Assembly (NCBI GenBank): GCA_015179025.1
Contig: WHUX01000210.1
Span: 27,221-91,220, forward strand
Reading direction: 5' to 3'
Length of the DNA: 64,000 bases
Origin: Terfezia claveryi
Taxonomy: Eukaryota > Ascomycota > Pezizomycetes > Pezizales > Pezizaceae
Each line of letters starts with the position of its first letter. The first letter of the stretch is position 1. Shown piece after piece: positions 11,901 through 24,898 of this stretch. Made by a program: the position numbers and the translations under genes. The notes under the pieces were generated by a model. The model worked only from the letters and a program-made list of their open reading frames with translations, was not told the DNA's origin and searched no databases.

Positions 11901-13716
11901 AATAGACATCCCGAGATTGAGACAGTGCATAGGAACGTACTGATGACCGCGTGGTCTCATGTAGATCCCAGAGGCTGGTCCACTAACACCCATTCTGGCC
12001 CTAGTCTGGTTGCAGAAGCAGACTATTCTGAACCTTGGAGCAGTATCAGCCACCCTGTCAATCCGCAATACCGGGAGTTGTCAGTTTCTGAGACCTACAA
12101 ACTAGCAATCTGTCGATGTCTGATACTAAAGTCTAGAAAGGCAAATTCCGAATTCTAGACAAGCCTGTTGCTCGCCAGTATGCATGTCCTGACATTTGGT
12201 ACCCGCGCCATCCCATCACTGGAGAAGACCCCAGCCAAACTAAGAGGATGGAAGTAGAATCGACTGCAGCACGACAATAACGTCTGATTCGGCCAAGATG
12301 TTCAAGTCATTGTCTGAGCACAGAGGAGCAAACCAACTCTCGAAAGGTACGAGGGGCTTAAGCACAGCAACTTATGATCGTTGCAATGTGCAATCATCAC
12401 ACTAATGGCGCTTAGTTTAGCCTGGGTCTTGTCCGCTAGTGCTTCTTGATCTGTGGGAACCCGGCCCTGGCAGATCTATGGTAGTCTGGTCTGGTGCTTG
12501 AAGGCCTGGGGAATATATACCAACCCTAGTCGAGGTGAAGACGTTCTCTCCTCCCTTGCAATTCGTGTACGAGGCTTACGTCCTTCTCTATATAGCTCTA
12601 GCAGAAATTACCTAACTGCCAGTCCTAGGAAAGTGACAGGCCCCATGGCTGGTGAAATAGTAGGATTCATTGGGGATGCATATAGATATATGTAGCAGGA
12701 CAGGTAAATATACACGTGTAGTCTACAATTATAAGAGATATGTCGGATTGTGTGGGCTTGATACTGTATATCAATGCGGTCAATCAGATAGCTCTGAAAC
12801 AATGTAAACATATACAATATAAGTACCTAGCCTAGAGGTAAAATAAATTACTTGCAGCTAGTACTTTCGTTCGTAGAGGCAGCTAGAGATGTCCCTGTTA
12901 CCAGCTACTGCGTCTTTGTCTTTGCACTTGAGTCTCAGCTCTTTGCAGTATCATGATGGACGCAGACGTCCCAATTTTATGCTCGGCATCTGGCTCGGAC
13001 TACCTATTCTAGTAGTCCACCATGCTCATCTCGTGACCTCCAATCGCGAACGTTTCATGCATTCCAATTCCAATATATTAATTGTTTGTTTTTCCTTCTA
13101 GAACTTGACGAATAAATAAATACTGTACATTCTCTCCAACCTAGCTTATGCCTCGTCGGCATTTCACATGCGTACTGTACATGTATCTTACATGCATCCT
13201 TGCATACTACCATGCATGATCGAATTAGCGTCTACCTAGAACGATGATTCGATACTCCGTATCTCCCTACTTAATCAATCCAATCAATCCAATGCGAGCC
13301 CAAATCCAAATGCCCAATGGACAAAGTGTTCATCCCAACATAAGCGTGTCTCATTCCTTCGGATCCGTTGCATTCGGCACCTCCCATGGCCATTCCCGAG
13401 ACGTGACCCAGAATCAAACTTCGTTGTAGGGACATGCATGATGTATGCGGGGTATCTATCACCTCCAGTTCGGTCAGGCGCTCGTGTGGGTCTGGGAGGA
13501 GGATAGAAGGTATTCGGGAGTTAATCTTACTCCTCGCCAATTCCGATTGGGAGTGGGTCGAAGCTAGCTGCAACAATGCCGAGCCTGGCTGCGGGGTAGA
13601 AACGAGAATATGAGCCGCGGAAAGATGAATTAAACCGAGAGACATATCAGATGCCCGTTCGGCATTTATCTTGTTGGAGGGTGATTGAAGTAGAGAGGTT
13701 CAACCATGTGGAAGCT
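8908..13716. other. Gene-poor intergenic stretch
   Basis: No supported gene. It contains a 23-base T tract (10393-10415), a partial copy of the dispersed TAGTCTGGTTG motif at 12002-12013 and a weaker relative near 9476. Open frames (for example 138 codons at 10575-10991 and 119 codons at 9630-9989 on the minus strand) have no domains or convincing splice partners. Confidence 0.5.
10393..10415. repeat. 23-base T tract
   Basis: A pure T run. On the minus strand it reads as a poly(A) tail, so it could mark the 3' end of a retroposed sequence lying to its right, but I found no flanking target duplication or coding remnant. Confidence 0.6.
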
Positions 13717-14088
13717 TAGTCTGGTTGCACTACCCCTGGCTAGTGGAGGATTACCGGTAGTGGAGAATAGGTAGCCTGGCTGCACTACCCCCCGCAGAGG
13801 GAGGATAGGTATGTGGTATGTTGTGCTACCATTGGATGGCTGATGGTATTCAATATATGGGGACCTGTATCCAAAAGGAATCCTCAAAATTCGGTAGTAC
13901 AGAGGTCCTGAAAGCGCGAAAAAAGAAAGGGAAAAAGGAAAACCTTACATCTCAAAAATGCCACATATCATACGAAGCAACCAGCCAACCAACCAATCCT
14001 TCCTTGTCGGACATGATTCATATTCCCATCTCCCCTGTGGAGGGTGTGGTGCCAACCAGACTACCATCTCCCGTGCCAACCAGACTAC
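13717..14088. repeat. Cluster of the dispersed 16-bp motif in both orientations
   Basis: TAGTCTGGTTGCAC at 13717-13730 faces two exact copies of the reverse complement GTGCCAACCAGACTAC at 14049-14064 and 14073-14088, giving ~370 bp with inverted ends. A degraded copy (GTAGCCTGGCTGCAC) lies near 13771. This is either a small non-autonomous element or a local cluster of the motif. No coding sequence inside is recognisable. Confidence 0.5.
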
Positions 14089-17000
14089 AAGTATTCTCAA
14101 CGCCACCAAACTACCGGCACTAGGTACGCCACCCAGCGAGCCTGCAATTGCATACCCGTATTTTCTAGTTCTTTTCTTTTTTCCAGCGCTAGCAGAAATT
14201 CACCTTCGAGCCACAGTTAAACCACTTGGAGAGAAGCGCTGACAGTTGCATATAGCTTGTAACGGGCCTTATCTCCTTCTGCAATAGTGCCGCATTTAAT
14301 GAGCTAGAAAATACCAAGGATTAATCTAGGGACTAGCGGTCCTATGATGTTATGCATCCCTGTTCTAATGGCACGACAACCTGGCCTTGCCCTTGATACG
14401 GTACTCCATGTCAAACCCGCCGCACGATCGGGTAATATATTAACTTGACCTCATACGTACCTACCTCATGATGTGGGAACTTAGCCGAGAGGCGCCGTGT
14501 GGTGAGGAGGCTCCGCTAAACACATCGAACGATCTGCCTATGTAATTGTTGGAAATATAATGCAATGGGACCGTTACCCTCAGCAAGGGAAACCCGAAGT
14601 GCCGGAGGTAAAGAAGATCACCAGTTTATCCAAACCTTCCTGAATTTCCATCAGGAACACCCTCGAAATCTACCTGTAGATACCCCGTCGAAGAAGTAAA
14701 TTTCAAAAAAGCCCCCCGAGACTTGAGTCAATTTACAAATTCGGGTTCGGGAACTCAACGACGAGTCTAGGTATTATTAAACTTATACGTAAAATAAATA
14801 AATCCCCCGGGATCTCCCGCTGGGCGGCCGCACCACTTAATTGAGTTTCAGATAATCGGACAATATGCCGCCGGCATGTGAACCGATTGTCATACTCTGC
14901 CTTTATCGACATCCTTGTCTCAGAGTGGCATAGAATGTGAACCATGGTGTGCTTCTCTCCAATCTTCCGATTCTCATGATGTTTTTTTCCCTTCAGTACT
15001 GAGAGTACTGTATCTCCCTCCCACGTGCATCTATGTGTAGAACAATAAACCCTGGTTCGACGGATGTCTCATTTTAGTATCGAAGGGCCCTACTGTACTA
15101 GGAAGTCAATGTTAATCAGAGGGCAGGACAATTGCTAAATATTATTGGCGTCGTCATTCGCAATGCATCCTGTTCGTACTTGATACATGATCACGTGAAG
15201 CGACATAGCTGGCAGAAGAAATGATCATGTAAGCCGAAACACGTGCCTTGTCGTCACTGGGTACACAAAGTCAAGGATGATGAGCTTCGAGATTTGATAT
15301 TGCCGTTCAAAAGTAATTCGACTCCGCAAGAGATACCGTAGTCAACCAGACTACCACAGTGACATATCCTGACTTACCTATTGTGGAAAATTTAGACCTC
15401 CTAAATATTTAGTCTAATCTCTAATACCGATATTCAAGTATACACCTCCATTTCAGCTTGCCCACGTGCTTGTCAAGGGTAATTTCTCGGCCATGCTCAC
15501 CGAAAAGAAACAAAAAAACGAAGGAGGATTCATCACGCTCTAGGTATCCCACGCACGTGCTTCCGTAATGCTGGGCACCTGGGGAGGTTATTGCGGTCCA
15601 GATCACGATACAGTACCCCAGTCACACATCCCGCATCTCATATGCCCAAAGAGGTCACATCGCTCTGCCGTGATTGGTCGCTTGACTTGCGTCGCTTGCG
15701 GAAGTTAAGCTTTCAACGTTCTGTGTTCGATTCCTCACGACCTATCGTGCAATAAACAGCCCACGTGGGCCCTACCAAAAGCGATATCATTTTTCTTTTT
15801 CACTGCCTTTCGGGGCAAACAAAACATGGGCAGTTACCATATCAGTGTACCCTAGGCTTATTAGAACGGATCCACCAACCAAACCATAGGAATGTCATAT
15901 TGTTAGCCGCCCGATGTGCTGGAACTCGATTATTCTCGTCCTTTTTCCTACCACGAGCACGTGGGCCTATGGAGGCCTAGCACTGGCCACTCATCCTGTT
16001 ATGCCGGGTTGGGGTGAGTACGGAAGCGCATTTTATTCGAGATTTATCCCGTCCTGCGTGCTTCCCATTACGTTGTAACAATTGCAACTGGTCCATCTCC
16101 ATCATGTTGTGTTCCATGTGTCGAGTTTCATCTCCACCTCCTACTGTTTCACCTCTCGGAAGGCACGCCGCCCACATCAGTTTGCCCCTTGCCTTAGGTT
16201 TTGTGTACCGGGAGGCGTTGTATGCATTCATGACGGAAGCGGGTGTCCTGTCAAACATTGCGGTTCTCTCTAGTTAGCAAGAAACCCACCCCAACGGCGT
16301 GGAGGCACCAGCGGGATATATTCCCGAATGGGACTTGCTGACGCTTATCTGTGTATACAATAATCATAATCATCAATACCAATATCTCATGCACGAAATC
16401 ATAATCAGTTCCCCTTGCAGAAATTGCAATCAAGTTGGTTACCGTGCGCGCGCGGGTGGGGGATGACAGCATCGAGTGTAACGCTGGACAATTACATGCT
16501 ATCTATGTGGACAGTTAGTAATATTTGGAGTGCTCGGAGAAAAGGATGTATTGGGGGTCTGTGATCTACAATACAGTATATTTCCGCATATAGATAGACA
16601 TTAACATGATGGTTACCATCAGCATGGACACAGCATCTACTGCTGGTTTCCTAAGATGCCCATGTTGAGATCGTCAATATAGCTGCGAGGAACAGTTGAG
16701 ATAAATATCGTGAATTGATATACTATACTGTCAGGTTGAACCAGGTCGAAAACTCTGCATATCGGTCAATTCGGACTCAGTATAGTCATTCAGCATGCAA
16801 GCCATCCATCGTTCTTCGTTCACATGTCCCGATGGTCCTGCTTCCCCAATCCCTTGACCATACTCCCCACAAACCCCAAAAGCCAGGCTACAAAGTTTTG
16901 CTGTGACATACAATTCATCTAGTCCAGCCGCGTCATGTAGAGTCACTGGCACGTGTTCCGTATACGTATGTGCTATTCAATCTTACCTTTGAGATGTTAC

Positions 17001-20000
17001 CTGACACTAGCCAAGATAGGTATACAATATCTCCCATCTGCTACCATGGGTATACTTGTAACTGATTTCCGGAGGAACGTGTCAGTCCTAACTACCGTGC
17101 TGATCATTGGCTGCCTAATAGAGTGCTCTGTAAAAGTTGCCTATTATACCGTAAAATAAAAGATCAGAGATGAATAAAATGACGACACATACTTCAATGC
17201 GCACTGCTAGTCGCGGTTGCATTCAGACCACAATTTGTCTTCATGGAAAGGGGACGAACTCGTTCCCATGGTATGCGGCTGTTGATTACGCATACGAGTG
17301 TTCGATATGGCTAGATGCATGCCTATGGAGACGCGTATGCTTTCAGCGCCTATATGCGCGGCCCCAAATCGGTACTCCCGGCAATAAATACCAGAACGTA
17401 TCGTAAGTGCTTGACCGGCAGCTGTGCACGTGGATTTTACTTACCACTTGCAGATACTATATGCATATCCGTCAGCATGTCATTGTAAGTTCTCGCAGCT
17501 GGGCCATACAAGAGGCTGGAATTCAGATACTTCGTCCCGTTCCATGATCGCACTATACTGGATCGCAGTCGATCTCAAAAAAAATTAGCTTATTTTCACA
17601 ACAATTATGTTATGACACTGACAACTTCTAATTCGGTAAATTCCATGATCAATGATAGGCTTCTGATCCATATGCATGATCAATTCCATCCACCCCCAAC
17701 CCTTTTGTGCAATTACTTCACGTTATCCACTCGAACTCAATAGATTCCCGTCATCTATGAATTATTCCACTTCGTTACCTATGTTGGCAAGTGCCTCACT
17801 CTGAATAGATTGGTTTTCTTCGCTACCTCCATAAGGCATTGGTCTCAAAGTTGATTGAGATGAAACAGGACACTTTTTCCTTCTGCGCTTAGTGCGAACC
17901 TGTCAAATGGGGATGAAGGAAAACTCCACCGGTGAAAGATGTAGGGTTATGCTGGCTATGCCGTAGATCAAGCATCACAGACAAAAGGCACTGCTCTGGG
18001 GTTGGTTAGATCTAGAGTTCATTATAATTGATATCATGGATGGATACCGTCCATAAGGACAACACATAAGTGAGTGCATCCAATATTATGACCTTGTTCA
18101 ATGCTCAATGCCGGTAATTCAAGAATTGAGCATGGTTCCAAATAATACCTGCATGCATATCGATCAGGTCACATGCTTGCGCTACCTGGTTTTGGCCATT
18201 AGCGTACATGAAGGGTGGGGGATGGTATTGGCCCGAGCAATTGCATCCGGCACTTTCTCACTTCGGGAAGGAGGTTAATTGCAAAGGACCTAGATGGTGA
18301 TCAATTATGTTTCTGAATGGTTCCTCTACGAGGGTCTGATCGAGACTATGAATGGTTTCGAGCTCCCAAAGCCCCCAAGCACTTGACAGTACCCACTACC
18401 TATCTCTGCTAGCGTGTAAGTAGGTAACTGATTATGTAATCTTATACCAGTTTTCATTTCCGGTTCCGCAGGGTCCGCATACTTTCACAGTGCCAATGAA
18501 TCACACTGTGGTGGATAAGGTAAGAGGGGGCCAGCGGGGGTAAAGGTGGCGTTGAGGCGAGGAACCGGCAGATTGGTTAGGTACATGGTTTGGGGTATAC
18601 TACTGCTTTGCCTTGAGTCTTTTTTACAAATTCTGAACCCGGGGTGCCGGGGCGTTCGAAGCCATGAATTAGTCTCGATCAGACCCTGATAACTCCATTC
18701 TGGAAGTGCAGCAACGAATAAGCCATATGAATTTCAATAGATATATCCCTGAAAAGACTGCAAGAATTAGCATCACCTGCGTATTATAAACCGCGGAAGA
18801 GAACAGATTCCCGGGTGTGGGAGGCAGATACTTGGGAGTGCTGCTGTTGAGAAATTGAGAGCACATAGGTAGGGTAGGCGATATGCAGCCGGATAAGTTT
18901 GAATCATGGTGCTGCAGACTAACGGCCTCGCAAGAGATGATTAGTCGCAGTGGGGTCCGTCGGTATCAGGTGGGATGAATGCCGAAGGTAGTGGGGTTGT
19001 CGTGTCATGATCGTGTTCCTGATAAATACTGTTGGAGTATTGATATTGGAGACTGTTTTCGAAGAACAATATCGGTGGCTAGCATTGTAACGGCGATGAT
19101 GTGCCATGCTTATGGGGGCATTAATTCGTCAGGTCACTAACCAGCACATTTTTCTTTTGCAGGAGTTCATGTCACTCCTCGTGAGAGGTGATAACGAGGT
19201 ATCTCCAGATATTTTGCAGAAACCCCACCAACTAAGACAATGTCAGACAATGTCAGACACTTCGTAATTCAACATAACGTTCTAGTAACAGAAATCTGAG
19301 ATACCTTTATCTGCTATCAAATCTCATCACGATCGCCGAATCGCCGAATCTGGCGGCCACGACCCGGCGCGAAGAGCAGAAAAAGTAAAGACCACAAAGA
19401 AGTGTCACGTCAAGTACTGAGCACAGGTGGCACGATAGGTGGCACGAGAGCAGGCACAAATTATGTAGCGGAATCATGATTTGTATTTGAGACAAACGCC
19501 AACTAAAAAATATGTACGGCCACCCCTCCCTGTCCTTTCGAACCCATTGTCAGGATTCGCAAGGCAGCAAATGCTCTTCCAAACAGAAAAGCACCAAGCA
19601 ATTTAAGAAAAAGCGATCCGTCTGCAATTAATTCACTCTGTGCTTCAGCTGACGCTCGTATAACATCACTGAGAAAACCGAAGTTGTGATGGACGGGCAA
19701 CACGGAGAAGGCCGAAGCGCCGCACGAAGGAAAAAGAAGAGAAGGAAGGTTGAAGCTGGCGGGGTGGTTTTGTGCTCAGCGACGGTGCAAGGGTTGAGCC
19801 CTGTCCCGGTGATGGTCAAGCCCGCAACCTTGTGATTGGCGAAATCCGTTAGTCACTCGTCTTAGTCACCTGCCCAGTCTGCCCAGCAGAGGGAGCCAAG
19901 CAATGGAGCCAAAGTTCAATTGCCAGCTGCCGATCACGAGCACCCCAGGACGATCCGGCTATTATGGGACCGACTTATGGCATCAAATCAACGTTCGCTA

Positions 20001-22394
20001 TCAGGAAAGGCTAAATAAAAGTTCCCCGAATTCTGCATAAACGAGGTATTATTGGTTTCCATCTGTATCTATTTGCCGCGGCTACTGATGTGTGGTGGGG
20101 CAAACCTAGGTCATCTGTCGGTGCATTCCGACCTGTCGTTATTGTTGGTATCATATTATCATGATGGCTGAAATATGGCTGGGCTGAGCTGAGCCATATG
20201 TCATTACAACCTGAGTATGTGAGCGTTGGGATCGGCGAGGTACTGTTGGCTCTTGTACCTGCATCACCTAAACACCAGAAGCCGCTGAAGAGTCCTTGCC
20301 TTCTCCAGCCAATCGCTAAAATCCAACCGATTATCGGAACGATATCTTATGTATATATCAATCAGCGATGATGTTATTTTACATTTCCTCTGCCTTAGGT
20401 ACCTAGGCCTCGGTTTGCGGTATGGCCTCATACCATGGATTGCGAATGTTGTTTGAGTACTTCCACACCCAAGCTCCAAGTGTATGGAACTCTGGAGTGT
20501 TAGACTGAACGCCCCAGGTATCAATCTCCATTGCCGAGACCAATAAATTAAGTCACGGAGTTCACCGTATCCAGTTAAACTTGAGGAACACCGAACCCTA
20601 TGTCCCCCCCAAAAAGCACTAAACCTCTGCAGGACCCGAATTGAGATTTAGCCGACGGTGGGATCGACAGGGCCATTGTGCTTGTCAAGGGTGGTGGGTT
20701 ACTCAAATTAAATGGCAAATTACGAGCCAATCTTCTTTCAGGAGAGAACAACCACAGAATTTCTGCGGAATATTGCTTTTTCCATTTTGTCTTTTCAGGT
20801 TCAGGTTACCCGTTATGTTCATTTTGCTTGTTACGACTGTTATTGTTACTGTTGATGCCTCAAGAGGTTGATTGATTTCTAGTCTCGCGAAGACATACCC
20901 TATCGTTTGTTCATCGATCCGATTGAAAGGGAGAACAACACTTCATCGCACTGAAAACGTTCTCTGGAAACACTCCAAAGCTTCAGGAAAAACTTAATGG
21001 GAACTTGGTTCCCGAAATATTTCCCATAGTCGATTTATCTTTACCGCTCCGTGGTCCTTGATACAGAGGTTTCGGGTTGACGGATTGGCGACTAGGCATA
21101 TATTAAAGCATAGGCACTGCTTTGGGCTCTACCAAGCAAGCCAGCAATGGGACTCGATCAGACCCCTTTGGTCTTTGTATTCCGTTGGCCCATGAGCTTA
21201 GTTTCTCACCGTATCCGTGGGCATAACGGTAAAGGTATACATACTACATAGCATAACTGGGTTGCCTCGGCGACAGTTCCAATAAGGGTGTGAGAACCAA
21301 ACCCCCCCCCATTGCCTAAACCCAGAGGAGGCTACAGGGCCTGTTCCTGCGTTAGTTAATGCGGATTAGCGCTCAAACTGAACGACCTCGACCCAATTTA
21401 GGGCTCTCGAGAGAATTGATTCATCACAAACACGCTCTTCCTCCAATCCCTGCAGCTTCCCATCCCCACACCAGTTGGAACCCCACGGCTTCGCTGTCTA
21501 TACACAAGTCAAGGGTGGTACATCCCGCCCATTGATGGATCCGTGCGGTCACTTGAGAAGCAGGACTACTGCACCTGCTTTACGCTGCACCACATGGGCG
21601 GCAAAATACACTTCTTTTCGAGTATATGCCCAAATTTTCCTGCTCTCTTGGTGTTTTCCCGTTGACCGATCTCCGCTGTGTAATAAGCCAGTGAGCATTT
21701 TATGCTGACCGATCTTATATCATTATGGAGTGGCGACATTCCTATGGTAATGGACATTTAGCTCAGCTACCAGGATTCAACAGGCCAATTGGAGGGTACC
21801 AGTACAGACGATGCTCCACCTCTTCTACACACGTTGACAGGTTTTCTGGCCCCGTCACAACGCCTCCGGTGGTGCTAAACTCTGGACCGGGAGTGAGATT
21901 TGAGCCGCTATGACATCGGCTTGTTGAGAGTAGCTGTGGCTACCAATGAGGGCTCTGCCTAGGTGAGACAAGGCTCAGCCAGACCCGCATCTCTGGATTG
22001 GTTGTTGTGCGTTGGGAATTGCGCCTGTGCTCAGCGCAAAGTCGGTAACATGATGTTTCCAAGAGGCTCGTCCACCAAGGAACGTGCGTGGTGTGTTGTC
22101 CTAATTAACCAACCAGAGGGTAGGGTGCAGGGCCCTCTCCTAGCTTATGCGGGCTGAGTCGCTGGAGCTAGGTACTTTGGTGAGGTTCCCACCGTACTCC
22201 GCGACCGTTCGGTTTTTGGTTTAACGTCTTTTTTTAGAGCAAACATACGATAGGCGACCAGTGTGGAGCAGCTCACTGCCTATCTCGATGACCCTGTCAT
22301 GGATAGTGAGGGTGTACGAGGGTTTGTGATAATGTGTCGGAGCGTGTGAGGTTGTTGTTGTGGGTGGCAGTCCGTAATCTTTGCAAATTTCCCT
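14089..22394. other. Gene-poor intergenic stretch
   Basis: I see no supported gene. One palindromic variant of the dispersed motif, GTAGTCAACCAGACTAC, lies at 15338-15354. Short frames are of chance length and have no domain. Confidence 0.45.
15338..15354. repeat. Dispersed motif, near-palindromic variant
   Basis: GTAGTCAACCAGACTAC: the right part matches the reverse complement of the 16-bp motif and the left GTAGTC mirrors its end. Confidence 0.5.
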
Positions 22395-23118
22395 TGATCT
22401 TGGACTGTGAACAGACGCCTGCCCGCACACCATCCAATCCATGCAATCTCGCAGCTTCAATCTTTTGCAGCTTTGCCTCTTGGTACTTCTGCTGCAGCTT
22501 TCCCTCTTTTGCCTTTTTTTGCCTTCCACCCGTTGGTTTTTCTTCACCTCTTTCCTCTCCACTTTCATTTGGAAACCATTTCGTGTAGCGGTGCCTTTAT
22601 TCCCTTCATTTGGTTGTCGATTGGTTTGGTTCATTGCGCACATCAAGATATAGAAACGAACGACGATACTTGCGACCTTCATCTCACGCCATTATCGCGA
22701 TACCCACTGGACTGATCTATCGGTTTTAGAATTCCTTCATTTATCGACATCAAAAAATCTCAGACCAGGCAGCAAGTACTTTCTAGTCACGATACTGTGC
22801 ATCCCAGCTCCAACGACACACACTCTCATTTACCAAAAACCGCACTCGTTCTCTACAAAACAACCCCCCCATACACCCCCCATAGACACTCTCTACGACT
22901 CTAATATATACACACGGATTGGAATAATTGGCAAGTGGAATCGAGGTCTCTCATACACGGAACTTAGAATATAACAACCTACACCGCACTTACAGACCAC
23001 GAAGCACCATCATCACTCATACATATCATAATTTGCGATTTGGCTAGATCACATCGCCTCCCATCTCTCGAGCTTACATTCGAACCTTTAGTCGAAGGTA
23101 CAATATAATATTACATTT
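22395..23118 (+). promoter_or_regulatory. Pyrimidine-rich leader/promoter region of msn2
   Basis: The ~700 bp before the msn2 ATG are strongly C/T-rich, with runs of CTTT and CCCC (for example near 22500-22560 and 22860-22890), as is common in leaders of well-expressed filamentous-fungal genes. No TATA box is obvious. The transcription start is not visible from sequence, so a long 5' leader, possibly with its own intron, is an inference. Confidence 0.4.
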
Positions 23119-24898
23119 ATGGAAATGGAATCCTCTTCGTTCTTCTACTATACCCCGGACCCGTCCCCAGCTGGACAGCACGGCCATTTCCTCCCTCACC
23201 CCAATGGAATCTCGGAGGCAACTACCCCCGCCGACTCTCCAATTTCCTATCCATCTGCTATGGTCTTCTCTAGGCCGTCCTCCTCCCAATTGAATATCCC
23301 GCAACTGAAAACTACTCTTCCAATGGTCCTCTCACCAATCCCAAGCAATGCCTGCTTATCTCCTTCTGCTCTTAAGAAGCAGGGTGGACTTCTTACACCA
23401 TCCTCACCAACCTTCTTCGGGATGGATGGAAACGATGTGTACTTCTGCCCACCGACACCTACCCTCACATCTAGCAGCACCGCTAGTACCTCGCCTATGG
23501 TACTGACGGCCTCACCCTGGAGTTTGGACGAAGGATGCGGAGGAACTATCACACCATTGGAGTTGCTTCCGGGGGATTGCGGAGATTGGAGACACACACC
23601 GCCACTCACACCAGGTCAGTGAAAGTGTTTTACAATGCGCTTTTTGTTTATTTGTATATATTAACATAGATACAGTCCACCCGTATCCACCAAGCCTTGT
23701 TCCGTCAAACAGTCCTACCATCATGCTCTCAGCATGCCCATCGCTCTCGCCGTCTTCTGACACTGCTTCATCACCGGAATTTGATTTCTGTGATCCGCGT
23801 ACACTAACTTACCCCACACCTAGCCCCCAAGAATCAGGCAAAGAAAACCCAGCTCTCCCCTCGCTAAGCGACGATGGTAGCTTCATGCTTGCTAGTGATG
23901 GTGTGGAGCTAAAGGTGGAAGACATGGACTTTAACCGGGGCTTGGCCTTTTTGGATGACAACACTGATTTCGAGTCGGAGGATGACTTCGTTGGTCTCAT
24001 TGTACCATTATCATCAATTGATACCTATCTCTTGGATAAGCCCCAAGAGATTACCGATGGGTCGGAGATCTCATGGGAAGATGGCTTTGATAGCTTTAGT
24101 GACAATGACAGCAACTTTGACGAAATCTCAGCCATACTTGCCCAACCCCTGCCATCGACGAGAAGCAGCGTTGAGCCAGCCGCCCCTACCGCGAAAAAGC
24201 AAAAGACCCACAGGCGAAAACCCGCCACCAAGGTCAAGTCCGATCCATACGACTCGGAAATTGACCCGCTAGACAAGATCATCATGGATGCGAAACGCAA
24301 CGGCTTCCCCGAAGAGGCTATTGACGTTGAGTATCTCACCCCTTCATCATGCCGCAGCGAAAAATCAATTTCTCCAGAGTGCTCCGATTTATGTGACTCC
24401 AACGGTAGTCCCCACAACCACCAGGCAACTACCATACTAAAAGATGCACCTGTCGTTCGCCGAGGACGAAAGCAATCCTTAACTGACGATCCCTCAAAGA
24501 CGTTCGTGTGCAACCTTTGCTCTAGGCGATTCCGTCGCCAAGAACATCTCAAGCGTCATTTCCGCTCACTCCATACACAGGACAAGCCCTTCTCATGTGG
24601 GGAGTGCGGGAAGAAGTTTTCGAGATCGGATAATCTTAGCCAACATGCACGTACCCACGGAAGTGGGGCCGTTGTCATGGGGTTGCTTGAGGATGGGGAG
24701 ATTGTGGATGGAGAGGGTCTAGATGGGACAATGCATTCTGGAGAAGACTCTGATAACTGCTCTTCATCTACCCCTACTACTACCATTCCAAGATCATTGG
24801 TTTTCATTAATGCAGCGGATGTAGCTGATTTATCGACAATCAAGGCGGAGAAGTCCGCAGAGAAGAAGATGAGGAGGAAGAGGAAGCGCGATGAATAG
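23119..24898 (+). CDS. msn2: Msn2/Seb1/MsnA-type C2H2 stress-response regulator
   Basis: Two exons, 23119-23614 and 23676-24898, joined across a 61-nt intron (GTCAGT donor, TTAAC branch site, ATACAG acceptor), giving 572 residues. The N-terminus ([20 protein letters not shown]) has the opening typical of filamentous-fungal Seb1/MsnA proteins, supporting the ATG. A long acidic Ser/Pro-rich region follows. Two adjacent C2H2 fingers are at about residues 444-465 (C444, C447, H460, H465) and 473-493 (C473, C476, H489, H493), with the helices RRQEHLKRH and SRSDNLSQH and the family tail [14 protein letters not shown] basic cluster ([11 protein letters not shown]) closes the protein. Family members bind AGGGG stress elements and activate genes under osmotic, oxidative and nutrient stress; nuclear entry is controlled by phosphorylation. 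The assignment is strong; target genes here are unknown. Confidence 0.95.

Noticed and set aside
15700..15745. tRNA-like B-box (GTTCGATTCC)
   Set aside because: No matching A-box, acceptor stem or anticodon arm can be folded around it.
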